Positions 7,550-16,514 of a stretch of 64,000 bases of DNA are shown one piece after another (position 1 is the stretch's first letter; every line of letters starts with the position of its first letter). A program made the translations under genes and the position numbers. The stretch covers positions 1 through 64,000 of the forward strand of contig CAVSIP010000004.1 of assembly GCA_963728075.1 (NCBI GenBank), given 5' to 3'. Origin of the DNA: CAVSIP01 sp963728075 (GTDB lineage: Bacteria; Actinomycetota; Actinomycetes; JAFAQI01; DASSKL01). Under the pieces are notes generated by a model. It had not been told where the DNA came from, made no database searches, and worked only from the letters and a program-made list of their open reading frames with translations.

Positions 7550-7882
7550 GACACTGCTCGACTCCGGCGATCGACCCGTGATCGCGAAGCTGTCGACGTA
7601 GACCGACCTGTACCCGGCGGAGCACCTCGACGATTCCGCTGTCGGGGTCGACGAAGAAGCGCACCCACTTCGACTGCATGTTCCATCCGTTGAGCTCCGC
7701 CAACAGCACCGGAGTGACGTGCACCCGCGCCAGCGACGCTGTCACGGCCACGTTCACCGGCGGTCCGAACCCAACGGCGACCAGACCGTCGACTCCCCAC
7801 TCCCAGCCCACAATCGGTCAAGGACGCTGCGCACCAGGTCGATGGTCCGGTAGTACTCGGCCATCGTCTCGTCGTCATCCAT
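7550..7882 (-). pseudogene. Frameshifted remnant of a YbjN/TY-Chap-like gene
   Basis: From ATG 7882 the frame reads MDDDETMAEYYRTIDLVRSV and runs out after about 42 residues. A second minus frame then continues the protein with GVDGLVAVGFGPPVNVAV and MQSKWVRFFVDPDSGIVEVL. Restoring one G in the run near 7800-7808 joins them. The joined product resembles the YbjN/T3SS-chaperone-like (TY-Chap) proteins common in actinobacteria; this is a weak match by eye. The second frame runs on into tRNA-Arg, so the C-terminus is probably also lost. The lower boundary is approximate. Confidence 0.45.
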
Positions 7883-7967
7883 CGCGTTCCACGTTCCGCC
7901 GACAACTGTCACAGCCACGGTGCACCATGCCGGTGACAGTTCCACCCGGTCAGCGAGGGCGTGTCCC

Positions 7968-8816
7968 ATGGCTCGATTTCCGTTCGGAGCGTCCGTCCTG
8001 CCCCGCGGTGTGGACCTTCCCCGCCGCCGCTACCCCGTTGTGGTCGTCGGTGCCTACCCCAGTGCGCTGCACGTTCGCTGGACCCCACCGCCCGGTTACG
8101 GGTCGCCGGTTGCCGCGCTGCCCGTGGACAACGAGCCCACCCCGTTCTGGGGCGGGGACCCCGCGGAAGTCGCCGAGCTGTTCCGGCGCTGGCACGAGAA
8201 GCACTTCCGGGTGACGTGGGGAGAGGTCCGGCCCGCGAAGCTCAACGGGCCTTCCGGGCGCGGCCTTGAATCGCAATGGCTGTTCCCGTTGGGCTACCGC
8301 CGTGACGACGCGTTCATCACCGACTGCCTGACAACCGCGCGCGCCAGCACCGCTGTCGCGACCCGGCTTCGTGACCGCTACGCGCCAGTGGTCAGGGACC
8401 TCGACGCTCCTCCTGCTGACCTCGCGGCTCATCCCACCGAGGCATCGATCGTCGAAGAGGCCCTCTCAACGGAGGCTCAGCGGCTGCACGCGCAGATCAG
8501 CGCGGCCCGCCCGGACCTGATCGTCACGCTCGGCAACGCTGCAGCACGGGTCATCGGGCACCTCGGCGGCGTCCCCGGAGATGCCCGGCTACGCACCGTC
8601 GACTACGGACGTGACCGGCACGTGCAGTTCAGCGATCGGAACTTCTGCTGGGTTGCTCTGGCGCACCCGGCGGCGCCGAGGAGGTGGATCGAACGCCACC
8701 ACGACTGGGCCGAAGGGCAGGACAGTGACTTCCGGCACGAGCCGCAGCCTGGTGACACAGTGATCGCGCTCGGCGACGACGGCACACCCACGGTGCACTC
8801 AATGACCAGGCCCTGA
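7968..8816 (+). CDS. UDG-superfamily-like protein, function unknown
   Basis: This 282-residue protein has the layout of uracil-DNA-glycosylase-fold proteins. A strand-loop near residue 20 reads RRRYPVVVVGAYPSALHVRW, a central strand reads PDLIVTLGNAAARVIG, and a C-terminal ALAHPAAPRRWIERHHDW has the HP(S/A) motif position. The water-activating Asp of true UDGs is not evident, so glycosylase activity is doubtful. ATG 7968 follows GAGGG; an in-frame ATG at 7920 gives an unconvincing extension. Its start codon sits in CCATGG, which also contains an ATG for the divergent, broken gene on the other strand. Confidence 0.5.
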   Translation: MARFPFGASVLPRGVDLPRRRYPVVVVGAYPSALHVRWTPPPGYGSPVAALPVDNEPTPFWGGDPAEVAELFRRWHEKHFRVTWGEVRPAKLNGPSGRGLESQWLFPLGYRRDDAFITDCLTTARASTAVATRLRDRYAPVVRDLDAPPADLAAHPTEASIVEEALSTEAQRLHAQISAARPDLIVTLGNAAARVIGHLGGVPGDARLRTVDYGRDRHVQFSDRNFCWVALAHPAAPRRWIERHHDWAEGQDSDFRHEPQPGDTVIALGDDGTPTVHSMTRP

Positions 8817-8981
8817 GCACCCGTCACCAGGTCGAGCACGTCAAGACTCGGCCCAAGCGGGAAGGGGCCGCCTGATACGGCAGTCCGTGGATCATCGGGG
8901 CGGAGCCGGCGGGGACCCGCGTCGACCTTGTTCAGGGTAGGCCCCGTACTCCCGACGGCGAGGAGCGCGCACACTGGAGTC

Positions 8982-9617
8982 GTGACGGCAGGGGCAGCGC
9001 CGCAGCTGCCGGGCGTGTTCGCCTCGCTCGCACCGCTGCTGAACGGCTACGGGTACCTGGCCGTCGGGGGGCTGGTCTTCGTCGAGGACTTCGGCGTGCC
9101 GGCCCCGGGGGAGACGATCCTCGTCGCGGCCGCGGTGTACGCGGGCGCCGGTCAGCTCAACGTGGTGCTCGTGGGCGTGATCGGGCTGCTGGCCGCGATC
9201 GCCGGGGACAACGTGGGGTTCGCGCTGGGCCACTTCGGCGGCCGCCCGGTCGCTGAGCGCTACGGGCGCTACGTGCTCCTCACCGCGGAGCGGCTGGACC
9301 GTGCGCAGGCACTGTTCTCCCGGCACGGGGGGAAGATCGTCGCGGTTGCGCGGTTCATCGAGGGGCTGCGTCAGCTCAACGGCATCATCGCCGGCATCTC
9401 GCGGATGCGGTGGGTGACGTTCAGCGCGTTCAACGCACTGGGCGCGGCGCTGTGGGTGGCCACGTGGGTCACCGTCGGCTACCTCGCTGGCCACCATCTC
9501 GCCGCGATCTACCGGACGGTCAGCCACTACGAGCTCTACGCCGGACTGGCCCTCGTGCTCGCTGTGGTGGCGCTGGTGGTGCGCCAGATCGTCCGGACGC
9601 GGCGGGACGCCGCCTGA
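8982..9617 (+). CDS. DedA-family membrane protein
   Basis: This 211-residue protein is a DedA/SNARE-associated (VTT) family member, likely a lipid scramblase or undecaprenyl-phosphate/phospholipid transporter. It contains the family signature EDFGVPAPGETI, the charged re-entrant region GDNVGFALGHFGG and the functional arginines in VARFIEGLRQLNG, followed by three hydrophobic segments. GTG 8982 is used because the domain begins about 15 residues later; the ribosome site is weak (AGGAG 17 nt upstream) and a longer form from 8928 cannot be excluded. It is convergent with the ABC permease that ends at 9624. Confidence 0.85.
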   Translation: MTAGAAPQLPGVFASLAPLLNGYGYLAVGGLVFVEDFGVPAPGETILVAAAVYAGAGQLNVVLVGVIGLLAAIAGDNVGFALGHFGGRPVAERYGRYVLLTAERLDRAQALFSRHGGKIVAVARFIEGLRQLNGIIAGISRMRWVTFSAFNALGAALWVATWVTVGYLAGHHLAAIYRTVSHYELYAGLALVLAVVALVVRQIVRTRRDAA

Positions 9618-9623
9618 CTGGTC

Positions 9624-12611
9624 TCACTGGTAGCGCAGCGCCTCCGCCGGGTAGACACGAGCGGCCCGGCGGGCCGGCGCCCAGCTCGTCAGCAGGCAGG
9701 CGGCGTACACGATGACGAAGATCAGGACGAGCTCCACCCACGGCACGACCATCGGGACGCTGCCCCAGTTGAGCTGGCTCGGGACGTACGTCACGACGTT
9801 GCGCCCGACGACGAGACCGAGCAGCGTGCCCAGCGCGATCGAGACCAGCGAGATGAACGACGCCTCGGTGAGGAACGCCGCCTGCACCTGACGGCGCTGG
9901 AAGCCGATCGCGCGTAGCACACCGATCTGCTGGCGCCGCTCGACGACGGAGCGTGCGCTGATCACCCCGAGGGCGGCGACCCCGACCACGAGACCGAGCG
10001 CGATGAAGCCCAGGACGAGCCGGTTCATCGTGAGGTTGGCGGCGACGCTGTCGGACAGCAGCTTCGAGACGGCGTCCGCCTGCATGCCGTTGGCCAGGAA
10101 GGTCGACTCCAGCTGCTTCGCGGCTGCCTTCGCGTCGACGCCCGGCGCGACCGTGAGGTGGTAGATCGTCGGGGTGAGCAGGTCACCGAAGCCGGCGATG
10201 GTGCGTTGCGACGTGAGCACGCCGGTCATGCTCAGGGGCGCGCTGTCGCGCAGCACGCCAACGATCGTGACCTGGTGGCGCTCACCGGTGCCGGGATCGG
10301 TGATCTCGACGTTCACCGGGTCGAACACCTTGTCCTCGACGTTGAAGCCGCTGAGCTGGAAGGCGGGCAGCCCGCCGAAGTTCCAGTTGTCGCGGTGCGG
10401 GGCAACGAACGAGTCCACGACGGCGAGCCCGGGCGTGCTGGACAGCGCGCGCCAGACCTGCGCCGACGATCCGTAGCCGCGGGCGGTGGCCGCCATCGCG
10501 TACGTCGTGTGCTCGAAGAACGTCCCGTCGAAACCGCGGACGAAGTACGACTCCGGCTTGCGTCCGCTGCCCGCCTGGGTCATGTCCGCGGCGATGACCG
10601 ACTCCGAGGCGACCACGGGGAAGTCAGCCGGGTCGAGCCCCGGTGTGGTGGACAGGGCGTGCCGCAGGTTGCCGACCGGTGCCGCCGGCGCGATCTCGGC
10701 ACGGACGTCGAAGCCGCCGCCGAACGACCCGACGTCGTTGAAGGCCTGCGTGAACGTCATGGTCGTCACCGACCCGCAGACCAGCGTGAACACCACCAGG
10801 GTGAACATGGCGACCGTCGTCCCGGTGCGGAAGCGGTCACGCAGCGGGTAGGCGACGGCCGTACGGAGCACCGGCGCGAGCGCCCGGATGCGGCCCAGCC
10901 CGGCGACGAGCGCGGTCAGCAGCCACTCGGCGTTGTTCATCAGCACCCACGTGGCGCCCAGCACGATCATGATCCCGCCGACCACCCAGACGCTGAAGTC
11001 GAAGCGGATGCCGGGGAGCAGGGCCCGCTGCACGCTGAACGGCAGGCACCACAGTGCGACGAGCCCGGCTCCGGCCGCGGTGTACGCGACCCGCGCTGAC
11101 GCGCCCAGGGCCTGCGCGACCGGCACCAGGCCGACCAGCACCAGGGAGACACCGAGCAGCATCGACGTCGCCTGGTGCGAGCTCGACCCGCTGACGATCA
11201 GCAGGGCCGCGACGAGCAGGGTCAGCCCGCCGCGGATCCACGACGCCCGCCTCCGGTGCGTCCGGGTCTCGACCAGGTCGCGGATGGCGGCGACGATGTT
11301 CAGCCGGCTCACCCGGGTGGCGGAGACCACGACGACCACCAGAGTGAGCAGCACGCCGAGCGTGTACGCGACGACCATGCTGCTGCCCTGCACGTGGTGC
11401 TGGATCTCGATGCCGCTCGTGCCCAGCGCCGAGGTCATCACGGCGACCATGCCGTAGGAGACACCGAGCCCGAGCAGCGCGCCGACCAGCGCGGCGCCCA
11501 GGTCGTACAGCGCCCCCTCGAAGGTGAACTGCTCGATGAGGTGGCGCCGCTGCATGCCGATGGCGCGGGAGATGCCCATCTCGCCGCGCCGTTCCGCGGC
11601 CAGCATCACGAAGATCAGGAAGATCAGCAGGATGCCGGCGGAGATGGAGAACATCCCGAACGTGGTGAACAGGTTGACGAAGGAGTTGCCCACCTCGTCG
11701 GCCGTCTCGATGCCGTCCTGCTTCACCGTGGTCGAGGCGAGACCGAGCGGGGCCGCGATCGCCTGCAGCTGCGACTGGACCGTGTCGGTGTGGGCCGCAC
11801 CGGCCAGCGGCCCGCCCCGGTTGGACACCAGGACGTACTTGACCTTGCCCGGCTGTCCGATGAGGTCCTGCCCAGCGGCCAGCGTCGTCAGTGCGGCCGA
11901 CTCGGACGTGCCCGTCCCGTCGTACGCGGCGATCGCCCGGACGCTGACCTCCTTCGGGCCGACCGTGGTGAACAGCGTGAGCCGGTCACCCGCGCGCGCG
12001 TCCAGCTCGTCGGCCGCGCGCCGGTTGAGCAGGATCTCCCCGGGTGCGAGGTCGGCCAGGGACGCGGGCCGCCCGTCCACGGTGACCTCGCCGAAGCCGG
12101 TCAGGTCCCCCGGGTCGGCGGCGAACAGGGTGAGACGCGGCTCGGTCTGCCGGCTGGTACGGTCCTGGACACCCAGCGTCTCGATGATCGCCGGGGTGGC
12201 GCCGTCGACGAGCGGCAGCTTCTCCGCCCGTGCCGCGACCGCGCGAGCGGTCGCCTCCGGCAGGTAGGTCGCGATCCCCATGACGCCGCTGACCTGCACC
12301 CGCTCGGGGTCGACGCCCTTGACGGCCACGATCTCGTCCGTGCCGCCGAGGGTGACGACGACCGTGGACCGGACCGTGTGGCTCACGGTGTCGCCGGTGG
12401 TGAGCGCCGAGGCGATGATCGTCGTGCCCAGCATCAGCCCGGCGACGATGAGAGCGGTCCGCCCCAGCCGCCGGCGGACACCCCGGAACGACATCCGCGC
12501 GAACACGCGGTCGCGGAGAGCGAGCGCGGCGAGCGCCGCGAGCGCGGTCACCGTCAACACGGAGAAGACGGCGGCCAGGGACCCGATGGGGACGCCGAAC
12601 AGCCGCTGCAT
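9624..12611 (-). CDS. ABC transporter permease, double FtsX/MacB type
   Basis: This 995-residue membrane protein belongs to the FtsX-like permease superfamily (LolCE/MacB type), with two FtsX domains. It has an N-terminal membrane segment, then TALIVAGLMLGTTIIASALT and a large extracellular domain of about 240 residues. A first group of FtsX helices is near residues 325-460, more membrane helices near 470-570 are followed by a second extracellular domain, and a final FtsX triplet is near 870-985. Such proteins use cytoplasmic ATP hydrolysis to move or extract lipids, lipoproteins or peptides rather than importing solutes. It is the last gene of a three-gene operon with the ATPase at 12939-13676. 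Confidence 0.9.
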   Translation of the reverse strand: MQRLFGVPIGSLAAVFSVLTVTALAALAALALRDRVFARMSFRGVRRRLGRTALIVAGLMLGTTIIASALTTGDTVSHTVRSTVVVTLGGTDEIVAVKGVDPERVQVSGVMGIATYLPEATARAVAARAEKLPLVDGATPAIIETLGVQDRTSRQTEPRLTLFAADPGDLTGFGEVTVDGRPASLADLAPGEILLNRRAADELDARAGDRLTLFTTVGPKEVSVRAIAAYDGTGTSESAALTTLAAGQDLIGQPGKVKYVLVSNRGGPLAGAAHTDTVQSQLQAIAAPLGLASTTVKQDGIETADEVGNSFVNLFTTFGMFSISAGILLIFLIFVMLAAERRGEMGISRAIGMQRRHLIEQFTFEGALYDLGAALVGALLGLGVSYGMVAVMTSALGTSGIEIQHHVQGSSMVVAYTLGVLLTLVVVVVSATRVSRLNIVAAIRDLVETRTHRRRASWIRGGLTLLVAALLIVSGSSSHQATSMLLGVSLVLVGLVPVAQALGASARVAYTAAGAGLVALWCLPFSVQRALLPGIRFDFSVWVVGGIMIVLGATWVLMNNAEWLLTALVAGLGRIRALAPVLRTAVAYPLRDRFRTGTTVAMFTLVVFTLVCGSVTTMTFTQAFNDVGSFGGGFDVRAEIAPAAPVGNLRHALSTTPGLDPADFPVVASESVIAADMTQAGSGRKPESYFVRGFDGTFFEHTTYAMAATARGYGSSAQVWRALSSTPGLAVVDSFVAPHRDNWNFGGLPAFQLSGFNVEDKVFDPVNVEITDPGTGERHQVTIVGVLRDSAPLSMTGVLTSQRTIAGFGDLLTPTIYHLTVAPGVDAKAAAKQLESTFLANGMQADAVSKLLSDSVAANLTMNRLVLGFIALGLVVGVAALGVISARSVVERRQQIGVLRAIGFQRRQVQAAFLTEASFISLVSIALGTLLGLVVGRNVVTYVPSQLNWGSVPMVVPWVELVLIFVIVYAACLLTSWAPARRAARVYPAEALRYQ

Positions 12612-12620
12612 GGTGGCCTC

Positions 12621-12935
12621 CTACGTGGCCGGTACGGGCTCCGCCGCGAGGAGCACCTCGTACCGCTCGCGGCCGGGCGGCGAGCGGAACAGGGTCACGT
12701 ACTGCCGGAGCACGTCGGGGTAGAACCCGCTCTCACCGGTTGCTGCGGCCTGCTCCTCGGTGTCCCAGAAAGTGAGGATCAGCCCCTTGCCCTCCGTGGT
12801 GGACAGCACATAGCAGCCGCGGAAGCCCGGCTGGGCGCGGACATCCGGCAGCACGGCGCGCTCGTAGGTCTCCAGGGCGTCGTGGACCGGAACCCGCTCG
12901 GTGTCCACCTCGAGCAGCGTCACCCTTGCGTACAT
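12621..12935 (-). CDS. ABM-like dimeric alpha/beta-barrel protein
   Basis: This 104-residue protein resembles the antibiotic-biosynthesis-monooxygenase (ABM) fold: an opening beta strand YARVTLLEVD, a helix with a PGFRGCYVLS turn, then KGLILTFWDTEEQAAA. Such proteins are small dimers that act as cofactor-less oxygenases or as ligand binders, and no reaction can be assigned. It sits between the ABC ATPase (3 bp after its stop) and the permease (9 bp before its start), so all three are made together. It may help regulate or sense for the transporter. Confidence 0.7.
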   Translation of the reverse strand: MYARVTLLEVDTERVPVHDALETYERAVLPDVRAQPGFRGCYVLSTTEGKGLILTFWDTEEQAAATGESGFYPDVLRQYVTLFRSPPGRERYEVLLAAEPVPAT

Positions 12936-12938
12936 GGG

Positions 12939-13676
12939 TCACTCCGGGTAGGTCTCGTCGACGACCTCGCCGTCGAGCATGCGGACGATGCGGTCGGTCT
13001 TGCGCCCCACGGCGATGTCGTGGGTGACGATGACGAACGTCAGCCCCTGCTCCCGGTTGAGCCGGCGCATGAGGTCGGTGATGTCCCGGGCGTTCTCGCT
13101 GTCCAGGTCGCCGGTCGGCTCGTCCGCCCAGACGATCGCCGGGTCGTTGACGAGCGAGCGGGCGATCGTCACCCGCTGGCGCTCGCCGCCGGACAGCTCG
13201 TCGGGGACGTGGTCGGCGCGGGCCCCCAGCCCGAGCAGCTCAAGGGCCTCCTGCGCCCGACGCCGGGCCTCCGCGACCGGACGGTGCGCGAGCAGCAGCG
13301 GTAGCTCCACGTTCTCCACCGAGGTGAGCACGGGCATCAGGTTGTAGAACTGGAAGACGAAGCCCATGCGGCGCGCGCGGTACGTCGTACGCTCCCGGTC
13401 GCTCATCGCGGCCAGCGAGACGCCCTCGATGCGCACGTCGCCGCCGTCGATCGTGTCCAGGCCGGACACGCAGTTGAGCAGGGTGGTCTTGCCCGAGCCG
13501 CTCGGCCCCATGACGGCGACCATCTCCCCGCGCCGTACGGCGAGGTCGACCCCCTTGAGCGCGGCCACCCGCACCTTGCCGGTGTCGTAGACGCGCTGCA
13601 CGCCGCGGGCCTCGACGATGAGGTCCTGCGGGGGCACGGGGACAGCGTGGTCGGGACGCTCCGCGGTGAGAGACAT
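12939..13676 (-). CDS. ABC transporter ATPase, MacB/LolD type
   Basis: This 245-residue ATPase energises the FtsX-type permease encoded in the same operon. Walker A is MGPSGSGKTT, the Q-loop region is GFVFQFYNLMP, the signature is ELSGGERQRV, Walker B is IVWADEPTGDLD and the switch His is in IVTHD. The FQ-FYNL-P pattern and GDLDS are typical of the MacB/LolD/DevA class. ATG 13676 has GAGGAG 6 nt upstream and gives the standard length; an upstream reading to 14129 is not needed. It is the first gene of the operon ATPase - ABM protein - permease. Confidence 0.93.
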   Translation of the reverse strand: MSLTAERPDHAVPVPPQDLIVEARGVQRVYDTGKVRVAALKGVDLAVRRGEMVAVMGPSGSGKTTLLNCVSGLDTIDGGDVRIEGVSLAAMSDRERTTYRARRMGFVFQFYNLMPVLTSVENVELPLLLAHRPVAEARRRAQEALELLGLGARADHVPDELSGGERQRVTIARSLVNDPAIVWADEPTGDLDSENARDITDLMRRLNREQGLTFVIVTHDIAVGRKTDRIVRMLDGEVVDETYPE

Positions 13677-13804
13677 GGCGGCTCCTCGGGGGTGCGGGTG
13701 ACCCCGGGTGGCTTGTCTCGCAGGCTGTTCCGTGCGGCGGGCCCGCTCCAGAGTCGAAAGCCACCTGGGGCGCGGACCTTCCGGCCGGGTGGTTTCCTGC
13801 GCCC

Positions 13805-14461
13805 ATGGGCGAGCGCGACCGGCTCCGTCGGCTGCACGACGCGGAGAACGCGGACTTCTCCGCGTACCTGCACGGCCTGCCGGCCGCGGACTGGGACCGT
13901 CCGTCGCTGTGCACCGGCTGGCGCGTCCGCGACGTGGTCGGCCACATCTTGTACGGCAACGAGATGCGCTTGAGCACGTTGCCGGTGCGCCTGGCTCGGT
14001 TCGGCTTCTCCTCCGACCGGTCCGGCGCCCACTACTCGGTGCGCCGCGCGGAGGGGCGGCCGGTCGAGGCCCTGCTGCGCGACTTCGACGGCCGCGACCC
14101 GTGGGCGGGGACCTGCCGGGTCTTCCCACCGCGGCTGGTGCTGCTCGACCGGCTCGCGCACCACCAGGACATCCGTCGCGCGCTGGGGCACCCCCGCCGG
14201 ATCCCGGCCGAGCGCCTGCTCGCCGTGCTCGAGGTCACCCCGCGGCTCGGGAGCGTGTTCGGTGCCCGATCCCGCTCCCGAGGGCTGGCCTTCCATGCGA
14301 CCGACCTGGACTGGGCCTGCGGCGAGGGCCCGGTCGTGACCGGTCCGGCGGAGGCGCTGTTCATGGCGCTGCTCGGCCGACCGGCCGCGCTGGCGGAGCT
14401 GTCCGGCGACGGGCTCGGCCGATTCGCCGCCAGGGTGGACGCGCGGGCTACCGTGGGGTGA
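13805..14461 (+). CDS. Mycothiol-dependent enzyme of the maleylpyruvate isomerase/DinB family
   Basis: This 218-residue protein belongs to the actinobacterial maleylpyruvate-isomerase-like branch of the DinB four-helix fold. It shows the family entry SLCTGWRVRDVVGHI, in which the His helps bind metal, and a second His region DRLAHHQDIRRALGH. Members are thought to use mycothiol as cofactor or to add it to electrophiles; the substrate here is unknown. The stop overlaps the start of the HlyIII gene (ATGA), beginning a three-gene overlapping run with HlyIII and the amidase. It is divergent from the ABC operon. Confidence 0.8.
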   Translation: MGERDRLRRLHDAENADFSAYLHGLPAADWDRPSLCTGWRVRDVVGHILYGNEMRLSTLPVRLARFGFSSDRSGAHYSVRRAEGRPVEALLRDFDGRDPWAGTCRVFPPRLVLLDRLAHHQDIRRALGHPRRIPAERLLAVLEVTPRLGSVFGARSRSRGLAFHATDLDWACGEGPVVTGPAEALFMALLGRPAALAELSGDGLGRFAARVDARATVG

Positions 14462-15132
14462 TGACCGGGCGTCAGCTCGCCGACGCGCTCGCGACGGCCA
14501 AGCCCAAGCTTCGCGGGTGGCTGCACGCGGCCACCTCGCCGTTGGCGCTCGCCGCTGGCATCGTGCTCGTCGTGCTGGCCCCGACCGCGCCGGCCACCGC
14601 GGCGGCCGCGGCGTACGCGGTGACCGCCGTGCTGCTGTTCACGACCAGCGCCCTGTACCACCGCGGACACTGGTCACCGCGGGCGGAACGGGTGTTCAAG
14701 CGGGTCGACCACGCGAACATCTTCCTGATCATCGCCGGTTCCTACACGCCGTTCGCGGTCCTCGCGTTGCACGGCACCACCCGGATCGCGGTCCTCGCGG
14801 CGGTCTGGGGCGGGGCGATCGTCGGAGCGCTGTTCCGCGTGTTCTGGGTGGGTGCCCCGCGGTGGCTGTACGTGCCCCTGTACATCGGGCTGGGGTGGGC
14901 GGCCGCGTTCTTCGTCCCGCAGCTCATCCACGGTGCCGGCGTCGTCGCGTTCACGCTCGTCGCCGTCGGCGGTGCGCTCTACACGACGGGTGGGCTCGTG
15001 TACGGCCTGCGCCGGCCCAACCCGAGCCCGCGCTGGTTCGGCTTCCACGAGGTGTTCCACGCGCTGACCATCGCCGCGTTCGTCTGCCAGTACATCGCGG
15101 CATCGCTGGTGGTCTACCGTGCGGCGGCATGA
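14461..15132 (+). CDS. Hemolysin III / PAQR-family membrane protein
   Basis: This 223-residue seven-helix protein belongs to the HlyIII/TrhA branch of the PAQR superfamily. The metal-site residues of the fold are in place: the Ser-His pair in TTSALYHRGHW, Asp in RVDHANIFLIIAGSYTPF and the two His of GFHEVFHALTIAAF. Bacterial members influence membrane lipid homeostasis, and some are weakly hemolytic when overproduced. It overlaps the upstream DinB-like gene and the downstream amidase gene by four bases each (ATGA), so the three are co-translated, though no common pathway is obvious. Confidence 0.9.
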   Translation: MTGRQLADALATAKPKLRGWLHAATSPLALAAGIVLVVLAPTAPATAAAAAYAVTAVLLFTTSALYHRGHWSPRAERVFKRVDHANIFLIIAGSYTPFAVLALHGTTRIAVLAAVWGGAIVGALFRVFWVGAPRWLYVPLYIGLGWAAAFFVPQLIHGAGVVAFTLVAVGGALYTTGGLVYGLRRPNPSPRWFGFHEVFHALTIAAFVCQYIAASLVVYRAAA

Positions 15133-16514
15133 CCTGGCTCGGTGACGCCTGCTCCCTGGTCGACGCCTACCGTCGCGGTGAGGTCTCACCCGTCGAGGTG
15201 ACGCAGGCCTGCCTGGACGCCATCGACTCCGACCTGGGCCGCGACCTCAACGCGTTCTCACACGTCGACCCGGAGGCGGCCCTCGACGAGGCCCGCCGCG
15301 CCGACGTCTCGCTGCCGTTCGGGGGCGTGCCCGTCGCGATCAAGGAGCTGTCACCGGTGGCGGGCTGGCCGTTCACGTACGCGAGCGTGCCGATGAAGGG
15401 CGTCACGGCCGAGCGCACGGCGACGTACGTGCGGCGACTGGAGTCGGCGGGCGCGGTCAAGCTCGGGCAGACCACGTCGCCGGAGCTCGGACTGGTCGGC
15501 TACACGGCCAGCAAGCTGCACGGCGTGACGCGGAACCCGTGGGACCCGGCGCGTACCCCCGGCGGCTCGTCCGGTGGTACGGCGGCTGCGGTGGCCGCCG
15601 GTCTCGCCCCCATCGGCAGCGGGTCGGACGGCGGGGGGTCGATCCGGATCCCAGCCGGCTACACCGGGCTGGTGGGCCTGAAGACGTCCTACCGGCTGGT
15701 GCCGTTCGGACCGCCGGTCCAGATCGAGCCGCTCACCGCGACGTGGGGGTGCCTGTCGCGGTCGGTGCGTGACACCGCCCGGTGGCTGGACGTCTGCGCC
15801 GGCCCGGATCCCCGCGACCCGTTCACGCTGCCAGACGCGGGGCCGTGGGAGGACCGTCTGGGCAGCCGTGACCTCGCCGGGCTGCGCGTCGGGGTGGTCC
15901 CCGCCCCCGGTCATGCGGTGGTGCACCCGGACGTCGTGGCGGTCGTCGAGGAGGCGGCGGACGCCCTCGTCCGGGCCGCCGGACTGCGCCGCGCGGACGT
16001 CACCGTCGACCTGCCGCCGCTGGACCTGCGCTGGGCGCTACCGGCCATCCCGCTCATCCACGCCGGGCTGCGCCCGATGTGGCCGGACGTCGCCGACCAG
16101 CTGACCGAGGAGATCCGGCAGGCGATGGAGATGTCGTTCTCCTTCGACGCCGCGACCGCGGGGCTCATCGACCCCTTCCGGCTGGAGGTGATCGAGGCGT
16201 TCGCCGCGGTGTTCGAGGAGGTCGACCTGCTGGTCTGTGCCACCAACCCGGACGACCCGTACCCCGCGGAGGGCCCGTCGCCGACCCGGGTCGGCGAGGT
16301 CGACGTCGAGCCGTGGAACGCCGGCCGGCTCACGATGGGAGCGAACATCGCCATGCTGCCGGCGGTGTCCGTGCCCGCCGGCCAGTCGCCGGCAGGGCTG
16401 CCGGTCGGCGTCCAGGTGATCGCGCCACGGCACCGCGACGCCTGGCTGCTCGACGTCGCGCTCGTCCTCGAGCGGGAGCGGCCGTGGCCGCTGGTCGCGC
16501 CGGTCGCCGGCTAG
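15129..16514 (+). CDS. Amidase (amidase-signature family)
   Basis: This 461-residue enzyme has the full Ser-cisSer-Lys triad of the amidase-signature family: Lys in GGVPVAIKELSP, the cis-Ser and nucleophile region in GGSSGGTAAAVAAG and GSDGGGSIRIPA. It hydrolyses amide bonds; the fold also covers GatA, but there are no gatB/gatC neighbours and the sequence reads as a general amidase. The C-terminal IAMLPAVSVPAGQ is the usual end of the domain. It starts inside the HlyIII stop and ends with a 4-bp tail-to-tail overlap with the DUF3099 gene. Confidence 0.88.
   Translation: MTWLGDACSLVDAYRRGEVSPVEVTQACLDAIDSDLGRDLNAFSHVDPEAALDEARRADVSLPFGGVPVAIKELSPVAGWPFTYASVPMKGVTAERTATYVRRLESAGAVKLGQTTSPELGLVGYTASKLHGVTRNPWDPARTPGGSSGGTAAAVAAGLAPIGSGSDGGGSIRIPAGYTGLVGLKTSYRLVPFGPPVQIEPLTATWGCLSRSVRDTARWLDVCAGPDPRDPFTLPDAGPWEDRLGSRDLAGLRVGVVPAPGHAVVHPDVVAVVEEAADALVRAAGLRRADVTVDLPPLDLRWALPAIPLIHAGLRPMWPDVADQLTEEIRQAMEMSFSFDAATAGLIDPFRLEVIEAFAAVFEEVDLLVCATNPDDPYPAEGPSPTRVGEVDVEPWNAGRLTMGANIAMLPAVSVPAGQSPAGLPVGVQVIAPRHRDAWLLDVALVLERERPWPLVAPVAG

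Noticed and set aside
7350..7811. 153-codon minus frame ending inside tRNA-Arg
   Set aside because: Its 3' part overlaps the tRNA and has no family character; its 5' part is the second piece of the frameshifted YbjN-like remnant.
11175..13304. 709-codon open frame opposite the ABC operon
   Set aside because: It is the antisense shadow of the FtsX permease, ABM and ATPase genes, with His/Gly/Arg/Asp-rich composition and no recognisable domain.
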